The position numbers and the translations under genes are program-made. From NCBI GenBank assembly GCA_030248195.1, contig JASAND010011460.1, forward strand, positions 1 through 64,000: 64,000 nucleotides of DNA, in the 5' to 3' direction. Shown here one piece after another: positions 11,070 to 21,060 of this stretch (position 1 is its first letter; each line of letters opens with the position of its first letter). The stretch comes from Trissonchulus latispiculum (lineage: Eukaryota; Nematoda; Enoplea; Enoplida; Ironidae). The notes under the pieces were generated by a model. The model was given only the letters and a program-made list of their open reading frames with translations. It made no database searches and was not told where the DNA came from.

Positions 11070-11990
11070 AGGGGGGGGGTTGGGAATATTGTTATGGCGG
11101 ACATTTGCGTTGATAATTGACAAATTTTCAACAAAATATGTCCAAAAATTGGTAATTTGGGGGGCGGGGGGGGGGGGGGTACAAAATTAAATCAAATTAA
11201 CGTTTTTGACGCGGAAATCAGTCGGAAATCCTCCTAGAACGACTTTGTGCGTCTAGGACGGTCGTTATTTGAAGCAATTTGGCCTAAAAATCGTTCAAAA
11301 TTCGATTTTTGGTCGATTGGGGGGGTTTCGAAATTTTATCCTAAAATTTCCGAAACTTCGAAATTTTGGCGATTATGGGTCCCCAAAAATTATACGACGC
11401 TTGGGGGGTTCCCAGAAAAAATATTCAGCCAAACATTTGCCAAAATTCGATAAAAATTAGCTTTTGAGGGGGGGGGGTTTGGGGGGGGGTCAAAATTTTG
11501 TCTAAAAATTGCTTAAAATTGCAAATTTCTCGCAATTACGGGTCTCCAAAAATTTATACAACCCTTGGGGAGTATCCACAAATTTTATTTAGGCACAAAT
11601 TCAAAAAAATTTGATAAAATTTGCCCTTGGGGGGGTACAAAAATTTACCAAAATTTGGCAATTTTTGCAAAAATTTTACAAATAATGCTCCAAGTTCAGC
11701 TACAGTTGCTTCTCCTTCGTGTCAAGGTTTCTCAGTATCGAGAAAATTCGGCACAAAGGTTGTGGAAAAACCCACGAAAAATTTTCCTAACTACAAAAAT
11801 TTTCAAAAATTTTCTCCCGTCTTGGGAGTGGGGGGGGGGGAGGGGGGGTTTGGGATCCTACCTTAAATCTACCTAAAAGTTACTGCAAAATAGGTTATTG
11901 GGCTGCCCCAATAACGCAGTATCAGTTTCTACGCCGTCCCCCAACTCAGAACTTCTGGGGAGGGTGGGGGTGGGGGTAAGACAAGTCCCC
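11070..11990. repeat. Poly-G-rich degenerate repeats in the element leader
   Basis: The plus strand carries many G-runs of 7-13 bases (about 11071, 11160, 11468, 11480, 11628, 11830, 11842, 11962) embedded in degenerate tandem AAAATTT/GGGTCCCCAAAA units. It lies between the primer binding site and ORF1, so the element RNA would be C-rich here. The plus strand has strong G-quadruplex potential. Confidence 0.6.
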
Positions 11991-12221
11991 CAACGGACAA
12001 AACCGACTTTCTAAATTTGTCATTTTTTCAGAGTTGCACCCTACACAATAGGAGAATTTCAAAGTCTTCAAACTTAAATAAAAAGTGTTTTAAAAGATTC
12101 TCCTAATTTTTGCGATTCTAAAACTACAATCCTTTTTCAATAAATCGCAAAATTAAGTTGAAAAATCGTTTTTGAAAAATCACGAAATTTGAAACTTTTT
12201 CAATTTAGCAAACGGGACAGT

Positions 12222-12240
12222 GGTCCTGTCACGGTCGCCA
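12222..12240 (-). promoter_or_regulatory. Primer binding site, tRNA-Arg type
   Basis: Two bases inside the right LTR, the minus strand reads TGGCGACCGTGACAGGACC. This is complementary to the 3' end (including CCA) of animal tRNA-Arg genes that end ...CCTGTCACGGTCG. It fixes the element's orientation as minus. Confidence 0.85.
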
Positions 12241-12242
12241 AA

Positions 12243-12634
12243 TTTTAACTACCGGTTTACTGTCCGGTAACTAAACCGGCACTTAGATGGCGAATCGAAT
12301 GCAGGTTCTAAATAAAGTCCTACCTAAGGTGCAACTCGCTCACGAAAAGAAGTAACCCTAACTAAGATGCCCTAATAGAAATAGATACCATCGTATTTAA
12401 TAAGAACTTACGGAGTCTTTAATGGCAAATAAGAAATATGGACAATAATATAAAGAATGGCTCAACAGGCCCAGCGGACACGATGACGGTTACACTACAA
12501 CTGATTACATAAGCAATTAAGCTACATGATGTAAGCTAGATGGTTGCTGTTTGGATCTGATACATTGATCATTCGCGAAAGATAAATAGAGTAATTTAGG
12601 GCGGATTAACAGTTAGTAAAGTAGGTTTTTAACA
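12243..12634 (-). repeat. 5' LTR (right copy)
   Basis: 392 bp, direct repeat of 5397-5784. The inner edge has lost the conserved TG (reads TT). The outer edge TTAACA abuts the CAGA target duplication. It should hold the element promoter. Confidence 0.9.
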
Positions 12635-12717
12635 CAGATACAATCCAAATTCCTTCTATTGCAAGAAATTTATTAAATAACAACTAAAAATGATCTAAAT
12701 TTACTCCATTTGTGGAA

Positions 12718-13340
12718 GACTTGTAACGGCCCGTCTGCTTCAAGTCCACTCACCGAACTAACGGATTCTGGTACAGGTGGAAAAACAATTTCTAGCGTCA
12801 ACTACATTATATTTTACGCAGAACTACTATGAATTAGACGTGTTAGCAGATTCTTACAAAAACGTATCGAAAATTTTACTTACTTTTTGAATTTTTACAA
12901 TTAGAATTTTACATAGAATTTTAAGATTCCAAGTACACTGCTTTCCGTCCGCTCACCCAGACTGGGAAAGTGTTAGAATAAAAACTGAGAAAAAATTTAG
13001 CTTAAATTTTTATGTTATGATTTTTAGAATGCCAATACTTATCCTTAAAATCAAATATTGCATTCGAAAACATTTTTAATGACAGCGAGTTTTTTATGCT
13101 AACACCTGACCATTCTGGGTTAGCGGACGGGATGCAGTGTACTTAGAGTCTTATATGTGTAAAAATGCAAAACGTAAGTCGAGTTTTTGATAAACTTTTG
13201 TAAGAATTTTCTAACATGTCTATTTTTTAGTTTTGCGTGAATTATAATTTTAAGTTAGAAAATTGGTTTATTACTTGTTCTAGAATCTGCTTAACTTCGG
13301 TGGGCGGGCGGGAAGCAAACTAGTCATTATATTTGCTACA
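12718..13340. mobile_element. Foldback element, copy A
   Basis: A roughly 620-bp imperfect palindrome. The left part (CCCGTCTGCTTCAAGTCCACT...) returns inverted at the right end (GGTGGGCGGGCGGGAAGCAAAC). The inner arms contain inverted blocks around AAGATTCCAAGTACACTGC and TTGCGTGAATTATAA. The closest relative is 52492-53093. It has no ORF and belongs to the inverted-repeat element that also contributed 5151-5396. Confidence 0.8.
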
Positions 13341-13970
13341 GTTTAAGTAAATGTATTGGCTTCAATATTGACCTTTTTTGACTTGAACCGTGTTGACAAT
13401 CAAGTTTGCTAGTGTAAAAATTCTAAAGGTTAGTTTGGCAAGGAACCAAGAGGAAGCTAAAACTTTTTTACCCTCGTTTTTGTTGAAAACTCGCATACAG
13501 GAGTTTTTCAAGACACTGAGTTCGAATCTGAAGTCCGTTTTGTTATGCGCTAGCTCACCACCGTACAGTATGCATCCATGCAAAATGTTAAAGTTATTGT
13601 TCAAAACAATCAAAAGTCAGGGAAGCGCAAGAGATCCCAGGTCTGAATACGAGCACATTCAGTAGATGATGACACATTAAATGCTAACATAATTGGGGAC
13701 GGGGAAATTGCAATATAGTCTACTTTGGGATTCCGGTGATACTAATCGCTGGATGAGTCCAAATAGTGCCAGGAAAACACGAAAACATGCTAACGTTCAA
13801 CTAACAATTCCATTCGTAACGATGTCAGTATCAACATAATTTATGAGGAAATTACTTTCATTCATTATTCAGAATCGACGAAACCAATAGCTTACTTGAG
13901 AAGACAGCCCGTGGCACCTGTGAAGCTAGATTGATGAAAGTTCCTTTGTTCGCATACCTCCGTAAAAGTA
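13341..13970. other. Intergenic, nothing recognised
   Basis: Short overlapping ORFs on both strands (13362-13665) have no recognisable motif and mirror each other, as chance frames do. No gene is called. Confidence 0.5.
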
Positions 13971-14245
13971 TTTTCGGCCTAGACGAGTTCTCTTTTATTC
14001 AGAATATCTGTATTTTGTGGGAAAGATTTAGTTTTGAGACCGAAATTATTTGCTGAAGTCTCACGCACTTTCGGCGTAGGCGTGTTCTCTTTTATTCAGA
14101 AATCTGTATCTTGTGGGAAAGATTAGATTTGATACCGAAATTATTTGGCTAAGTCACAAGCACTTTCGGCGTAGGTGAGTTTTGTTTATTTGGAATCCCT
14201 GTATTTTGTGGGAAAAATTTAGATTTGATACCGAAATTATTTAAC
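13971..14245 (+). repeat. Tandem repeat, about 95-bp unit, three copies
   Basis: Units start at 13971, 14067 and 14162 with (A/T)TTTCGGC(C/G)TAG. Each contains TCTGTATTTTGTGGGAAAGA-like and GATACCGAAATTATTT blocks. The third copy is slightly shorter. Confidence 0.85.
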
Positions 14246-16450
14246 GTGTGTACACTTGGCACTCTCACTGAATGTGCCAACGCTAAAACGAAAACTTGAG
14301 GGTTCCTACTGTGATTGAGCCAAGGATAATTAGGATAGAACCACCTTTGATTAATTAGTAAAACGTATTTATTTATCGGAGTGTTAAATACCGCACAGTA
14401 GTATCACAGTACAAATAGCATCCCTATGGATGACTGTTGACCACGCGTTGTAACGCGGATTTGTTGAGTGGTAGGTCCCTCTCTCAAAATTGTTTTTATG
14501 CTAAAAATTTCATTTTTTATGCCGTTTCTAATGACAAAAACATGAAATAATGCAGTAATTTCAACATTAGTCATTAAATCGAAAACTTCATTGCCTGCCA
14601 GCTTGTTTCAGTACTGGTCAATAGTCAATGTCAATATTGAGTCAGAAAGTTCATTGAAACAGATTAAACAGTCCAAAACTGATGAAAAGTGTGTTTTCGG
14701 GATAATAACCATTTTCAGCCAAAGTTTGGAAGCTTCTGAATGTTCGCTTAATTTACCCTAAAATAACTAATTTTGAGTAATTTTGAGCGCCGTTGGCTGT
14801 ACTATCATCCTCTTCCATCAGGGAAGTAGGATGGGGCGATAGGGCACCCAAACAGTTTTGGGGGCTTGAAAAAATGGCTGGGGTAGTTACCCAAAAAGCC
14901 CCCGCTACACCTAGGCTCTATCCTACAGAAATGTTTACGAAGGGGAACATAAAAAATTTTGGGGTTTTCTGTGGTTCCCCAAAAATGAAAAAACTTCTCC
15001 GCTCCAAACCCATCTCCTTTACACGTATATTTGCACTGTCCTCTTGCTACTCGATTCTCTATCTTTTGCTTACGATACAAAACTAAAAAGGTTCCAGGAA
15101 TCCGTGGTTTGTACTCTAGACCAGAACTTGATTTTCGATCTAACTATACTTAAATATTTAGTGCTGAAATTTTGGTATCATGGATTTTGTGGGGAAGTGT
15201 ATTTGTTTGGACTAGATTTGTGAATAGTTCTGTTGTGTTGTATATTATTCCCATTGAGTTTATTCTAATTACTCTAGTGATTGTTTCGTTTTCTCGTTTT
15301 GATGTCTTGTAGACATGGCGTTTTGGCTTTTGATGTCACAGATTCAGCGCTGACTGCAGTACTCACAGCCATTAAACTTTACCAGCTGAAAATGTCCGGA
15401 TGGTTCAGCTCGAAGAATGCATTTTTCCAAGCGTGACTTACACATAACTCGGATTTAAAGGGAGGTCGCGGTGTACCAAATTTCATTGTCACCCATTTCG
15501 CTAATTTTCAAATATAACATACACACACATGTGTCCAAAAACAAGAAAAATTTTTAGAGATCAGGTTCATTCCAGTTTAAAATGTTGCAGTTCAAATCCT
15601 GACAATTTAGTATTTACGCCAGTATTTCTCGCTGAGGGCTTCGACAAGATGGCAAAGATTGCCGCACACAATATTGATACATCAATTTAAACCTGTAGAT
15701 ATTTATTACTGCATAAGTTACAACGACAAGCCGAGCAACGAGCGAGAAATGGTGTTCGAACGATTTGGTCAAGTTCATTCCGACTATTATTTACTTCAAA
15801 CTTACAAGTCGCTCTAACTTTCTCAACTGCTTTGTAGAGAATTGGTGCAAAAAATAAAATATTCTGGACGTTAAGAGTTTTAATTTGATATAAAATTTGC
15901 CATTTTTTATTATAGGCGCCACTCATTGCCCATGTGTCCACAGTTAAACACCAGCAATTCCAGTGAAACTTAGCACACATCTTCCTTTCATCTCTGCAAA
16001 TTGGGACAGAGAATTTGGTTGGAATATTTCAGGTTTCACCCGAAAACCACATTACTCAACTGAGTGAAAGCGATTCCTCCTGCGACGATTTGAAGAGCCA
16101 GTAGCATACAGGAGCCGAAAGCTTTGCTTTTGTGTTATGATGATGGAGAAGTTTGCGAAGAAACGATCGATTTTGAAGACAGTTTATCCTTGTACTGACT
16201 TCTTGCATATTGCTGTGCTTCTGGTTGTTTTACTGCGAATAAAGAACAGACTTTTAACTCCTAGTTGAATCAAGAGCTTCATATGTGGTAAGTACGCAAT
16301 GATTATTGCTAATACTAGAAGTTTGCCCACTACTTAAAAGTGGTCCTAGCTGCAATTGCACACAACAATTCTTTTAACACACGAATAAACCTAAACAAAT
16401 ACCGACAAATGCATTCCAGTTACTCAAATGCAAAACACAAAATTCAGAAA
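14246..16450. other. Intergenic, nothing recognised
   Basis: About 2.2 kb without a supportable gene. ORFs at 14793-15086 overlap on both strands, and 15687-15980 shows no domain. No tandem array or clear inverted repeat was spotted. Confidence 0.45.
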
Positions 16451-17171
16451 ATATTCACAGAACAGAGAATTCACAGTTTACTGAACAAAACCAAATCCAA
16501 AACAACAACAAAAATTTAATGCTGGAGCTCTTCAACGTCCAACTATTTTGGACTGTAGTGGGCGGGCGCGTAGCGCGGACGATGAGGGTAACGATCACGT
16601 TCCGGTGAAGTAGGATAAGCGGGGACTTTGAGACGTAAGGAAGATTCGTCATTGTGCTCGAAAGCTGCAGCAGCAGCACAGCGGTCGGTGGAAGGTCGTG
16701 CATTAAAGGCGGTGACTCCGGCTGCACATCAGCGGCAGCATTGGAAGGGTTGGTATCTTCCAGGTCATCAGACGAAAAACTGGCAGACCGGTTGCCAGTA
16801 GATTCGTGGGCGCCAGCGATAACATCCTATAGTGGGATTTCAGCGGGCACAACATCATAGGCTCCCTCCACCACTATAGCCGCCAACAGGGTGATTGGTT
16901 TCATTTTCCACATCGACGTTGCTGCTAGCCCATTTCCTAAACTAATGAATAAATTTGATTTAATGTTCACGAAGTTGAGAATATGACATTGCGATTACAC
17001 AAAACCTATACAAAGAAATAGCATATGTAGTCTTAACTAGTTACTCAACCAATAGAATGGTCCAAGATTCCTTTATTCTGGAACAATAATTTCGTTTGGC
17101 TTTAACTCTAAAATTAGCATCGGAGAATAAGGAAGAAACGAAGATCATATGTCATACTACAGTTTACTTAC

Positions 17172-17237
17172 CGAATTAAGAAAACCATCCCGAGTATGGG
17201 CAATAGCAATAATACCAAGCCGGTAACAGTCAAACTA
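17172..17237 (-). other. Exon encoding a transmembrane segment
   Basis: A 66-base open exon between an acceptor (TTTCTTTCAG on the minus strand) and a perfect GTAAGT donor. It encodes about 21 mostly aliphatic residues. Phase matches the preceding exon 17706-17820 (two leftover bases plus one). Confidence 0.5.
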
Positions 17238-18449
17238 CTGAAAGAAATAGTTGCAGATGCAAACGGATAAATGCAAACAGACAAAGGTCGTTGTTAATCA
17301 AATGCTCAAAGCTGATGATATAAAACATTCAACAGCTCAACACTTTTGCCCAGAACGATAGTTGTCAGAGCTGTTTTGTCACTTTGCTTTGTGAAGGACA
17401 TGGGGTGCCCGTGCTCACCCTAAATGCATAGCCGCAAAGTTACTAGTGTCCTCTTTAATGATGGCAGAGCCTGTCGAAGGGGATGTCCTTTCAAAGCGTT
17501 ACTTTATATACATAAACTTCAGGTTCCGGTGCTGTACCACAGGTGTGGTAAAGACTGCTACGAGCTGCACAGTTTACCTAATTGACTAGTTGTAGCAAGT
17601 TTCTGTAAGTTTGACGATTCATCATTGAATCATACAACCCACACTTTAACTGGCAAAAGAAAGTAGAGGTAATTGCAAGACAAGTAAAATTCATACATAG
17701 CTTACGCTATCAGGTTCCGTTGAGAGCCACCAGAAACAATTTCCGTATTGGCGGACAGGGAACTAGAACTAGCTAAGGTAAATGAAGAATAAAGGTTCAC
17801 TACCATATCCATCAACCATCCTGAAATTGTAAACAAATTTTTATTAGTTCCAACCATAGTAGAGAAAAATAGCGAATGGCAGCGGCTTGTTCTGCTCTAA
17901 ACTAGCTCAGATTACTGATGACTGGAAAACAAGGAGCAGTTGAGGACTGAGAAGTCAACATTGATCACAGATATACAAAAACTAGAAATTGGTGCTTTGC
18001 TGCGTAGTCATCAAGTTTCTGTGGTAATCAGACCATACAAAGCAATCTGTGAAAACGGTGTTACAGAAAAATTCATTAAAGCATTTTTTCAATAAACAAA
18101 TTACCTCTGTTTATCACCAGAAGAAACAGGATGTGTGATGGTAGAAATCAGTGTGGGGCAGATTTGACCAGATCCAATGCCAAGACTGGTGGCCGACAAC
18201 GACTTACTGAAACGAAAGAAAATACTTGGCTAATTACTTATACACATTCATTATATTTCGGATCGAATACATCTCCATAATTGCAAAAACCAGCGAAAGT
18301 ATATTTTTATATTTAAAAGTTTTATTTACCTCGAACACTAACAGAAGCAAACAATGCAGTCAAGAAAACTATACACTCACAACTCATGTAAATTAGTTTA
18401 AATCGATTACTTTATCTGCAGCAGTTGGAGAAGTCGGATGGAACGTTGG

Positions 18450-18870
18450 AGAGTTTGACCAAACCCGCAAGGGTTATTGTTTTCTGAAGTACCCATAAGA
18501 TCCGGACCAAAGTCAGGTGGCCGTTACTATCTGGAACACCGAGCCCGATCCCGACAAAACCCGGAGGGGCTGTAACTTCCTGGAGCAGCAGTCTGATCCC
18601 GGTCGACCATCGCTGCCCGAAACAGCGGCCAGATTCGGCCCGAAACCAAGACTGTCGCTACCCGGGACAGCAGACTGATCCCGACCAAACCCTGATCGAC
18701 CATCGTTACCCGGAACAGCGGCAGCAAGATTAACACCAAATCCAAGTAAATGCACAGAGCCACCAGCCAGGCTTTGATCAAACCCGGATGGGGTGTAGCT
18801 ATCCGGGTAACCGGCCAGATCCGAACCAGATCCGGGAATACCGTCACTACTCGGAACAGCAGACAGATCT
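18450..18870 (-). repeat. Coding minisatellite, about 60-bp period
   Basis: Degenerate direct repeats with recurring CCCGG(A/G)(A/T)(A/C)ACAGC and GATCCCGACC(A/G)AAACC blocks encode a Gly/Ser/Asp/Phe-rich repeat protein segment. The frame appears to slip near 18590, where the repeat motif continues in another frame. Confidence 0.5.
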
Positions 18871-19719
18871 CTGAAATACAATTGATTGACACTTAAGAAT
18901 AAGTAATTGTGTGCTTTACACGCACCGTATTTTACGCTTAAGTAATAATGACCATTCCAAATTAACACAAAACATTGTCAACTTTAAAGCTATGAATCAA
19001 TAATTGTAGACAATTTCGGGCAAACAATAAACTCCCTTCAAAAACACTTCGCCAAATTTATCCAGCAAGTAAATTGTTATAACATAAAACAGATGTTTTA
19101 ATTAGTGCAAAAACGAAATCATAGCCTGAACGAAGCGGCAGCAGAAGCTTCAGGACCAGCGGTTGAAGCCACAGCACCAACAGTTGAAGCTGCAGGTGGC
19201 ACAGATTTGGGCTGTCCAACTTCGAACGAGAAATGCGAACGGTCACTGAAATTACAAATAATCTTTGTTTTTCTTAGATTTTAAGCAAAATATTTACAAT
19301 ACAGATCTACTGATGACTGAACCGGGCAACAAAAGAAATGTGAATTCTTCATTAACGCATAAGATAACTTTTACAAACACCGAACAAAACCTCTAAGCAA
19401 TAGCTTCAGTCATTTTTCGTCACCATCCCTTTGATAGTTCACTTCAATGCCAGTAGCTACAACCAAGAGCACATTCACTTCCGAATATAAAACAAACTCA
19501 AAAGCATTCGGCAGTCAAATCCGGCTTAGCGCCAGCAAGTGAAAGTGCACAGCATCGATAGATACCACAAGCACGATGTGGACATGGCATCAGGGGGGCT
19601 TGTTCCAAACTCCAAATCGCTGCAGGAGAGACAGACGGGGTTGGTAAAAACAATCCCATGAGCATCACTCACTGCATTGGCCAAGGTCGTTCTGGGACAG
19701 GAAAATGGCAAACCATCTA

Positions 19720-20679
19720 AGAATCAATGGAAGGCGGCAGATGTCTAAAGTAAAACAAATAATACCACTACAGAATGAACTATTAATATGAAGTCATATC
19801 TCAACTCAAGAAAGCAAACAAATTTCACCATAAAATTTTTATTGTACTATAAAACGAGCCATTACACGAGCACAAAGCGGTGACCAAATCAAGCAGCAAT
19901 ATCAACGAAGCAATTCCAATCTTCAAATAACTTTAACAGTTTCAATGAAAGTTAATACCTCGAAAACTCCAAGCAAACACCCAATCAATACCTCTAAAAT
20001 TGCAAAACGTACCATATCCGAGCGAAAACAATGATTGAATCAAGCAGCAATACCAGTCAGGAAATGTAAGATAAAGTGATTTTAACATCCCCTCAAACAT
20101 AATAAGAATTCTTAATTTGCATAATGAAACTATGCACAAGACGCAGAACAAACTATCTAATTAACAAACTACTATTTAATTTGCATAATCGTATTACAGC
20201 CAAAGAAGAAGACCGATTACATGCAGAAATAGACAGGAAGTAGATAAAGCGAGATGCCACGCTTTAGTAGAATTAAAAATCAAACAGCTTCCTTTCCTGC
20301 TTGCAAAATTCAAACGGTCCTTTGCCTTAACCACGCTACCACCACCACCTTAACCATGCTAAATATTTCCCTGGTCCTGTAATACAATGAGATGTTGGAT
20401 GAAGAAGATACCAGTCCTGTTGTAAAATAAATGCCCTTTCAAGCGACATATTTTGATTTCAGAATTAGCACTTCACAGTACAAATTTAAATCTAAATCTA
20501 CAATCTACAATCTACAAATCTAAAATTGATACGAGTTTGATCATGTAATCTAAGCTAAAATTAATTATGTGACACAGCTCAACTCAGCAAGATCCCTCTG
20601 CAGAGGAGAGTTGTGAATATAACTCTTATTATATAACCTATAACTCTATAATATAGCTCAGTATATATAACTCATCACT
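19720..20679. other. Intergenic, nothing recognised
   Basis: About 1 kb, AT-rich. Only short chance ORFs. Confidence 0.45.
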
Positions 20680-21060
20680 GTGTGCTTTCTCTCTCCACAG
20701 GGGAGCTATTTATATAACATGGCCCTGTCTCCCTCGTTGAGGAGCTATCTTTACCACAGCTCCCGTTATTCTGGGAGCAATCTATGTCACATATGTCACA
20801 TGTGTATGTCTGCTCCCTCTATTGAGGGAGCTATACTCATCACTGTGTGCTTTCTCTCTCTACAGGGGAGCTATCTATATAACATGTCCTTATCTCCCTC
20901 TGTTGAGGGAGCTTGCTTTAACACAGCTCCCCTGTCCCTTAATTGGGTGAGTTATCTTCTATACAGCTCCCTCTATTGACGGAGCTATCTTCAGCACAGC
21001 TCCCTCACAAAAGGGAGCTATATTCAACATTGCCAGTGAGAGGGGAGCTATGATTTACAC
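20680..21060 (+). repeat. Tandem array of short hairpins (GGGAGCTAT / AGCTCCCTC)
   Basis: Irregular repeats of about 35-45 bases. Each contains an inverted pair such as AGCTCCCTC...TATTGA...GGGAGCTAT and variants (GTTGAGGGAGCT, TTGACGGAGCT). At least eight half-sites are visible, and a longer period (ATCACTGTGTGCTTTCTCTC...ACAGGGGAGCTAT) occurs twice. Spacers are not unique sequences of constant length, so it is not a CRISPR. Confidence 0.75.

Larger units (their letters stand above)
5397..12634 (-). mobile_element. LTR retrotransposon, LARD-like, no pol
   Basis: Two near-identical direct repeats (5397-5784 and 12243-12634) flank a 6.4-kb interior. The ends read TGTTAA...TTAACA, and the 4-bp target duplication CAGA lies at 5393-5396 and 12635-12638. 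The primer binding site (minus strand, next to the right LTR) and a purine run next to the left LTR set the direction: transcription runs right to left, so the right copy is the 5' LTR. The interior codes only for a CCHC zinc-knuckle ORF and a following -1-frame ORF; I find no protease, reverse transcriptase, RNase H or integrase. That fits a non-autonomous large retrotransposon derivative mobilised in trans by a Ty3/gypsy-like partner (inferred from primer type and 4-bp duplication). High LTR similarity suggests recent insertion. Confidence 0.9.
16543..19716 (-). pseudogene. Candidate decayed multi-exon gene, Ser/Gly-rich single-pass membrane protein
   Basis: Several minus-strand splice signals flank short open exons. 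Acceptor-like ends fall at 19717, 19246, 18871, 18207, 17821, 17238 and 16937; donors are GTAAGT at 17166-17171, GTAAGC at 17700-17705 and GTAATT at 18099-18104. Exon 18450-18870 encodes ~20-residue Gly/Ser/Phe/Pro repeats (SGFGRDQ..., LGFGPNLAAV...). Exon 17706-17820 joins in phase to exon 17172-17237, which encodes a hydrophobic segment (VTGLVLLLLPILGMVFL), a good transmembrane helix. The terminal exon 16543-16936 encodes a tail ending ...RPRYAPAHYSPK before TAG. The terminal exon needs two frame changes and contains an in-frame stop, and the 18105-18206 to 17706-17820 junction is out of phase, so I read it as decayed or partly mis-modelled. It is not a family I recognise. Confidence 0.4.

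Noticed and set aside
10456..11876. Several 60-125 codon plus-strand ORFs in the LTR element leader
   Set aside because: Lys/Asn/Phe/Gly-rich translations of AAAATTT and G-run repeats; antisense to the element and without motifs.
20680..21060. CRISPR-like repeat array
   Set aside because: Repeats are imperfect hairpins with irregular spacing, no unique equal-length spacers, and the genome is animal.
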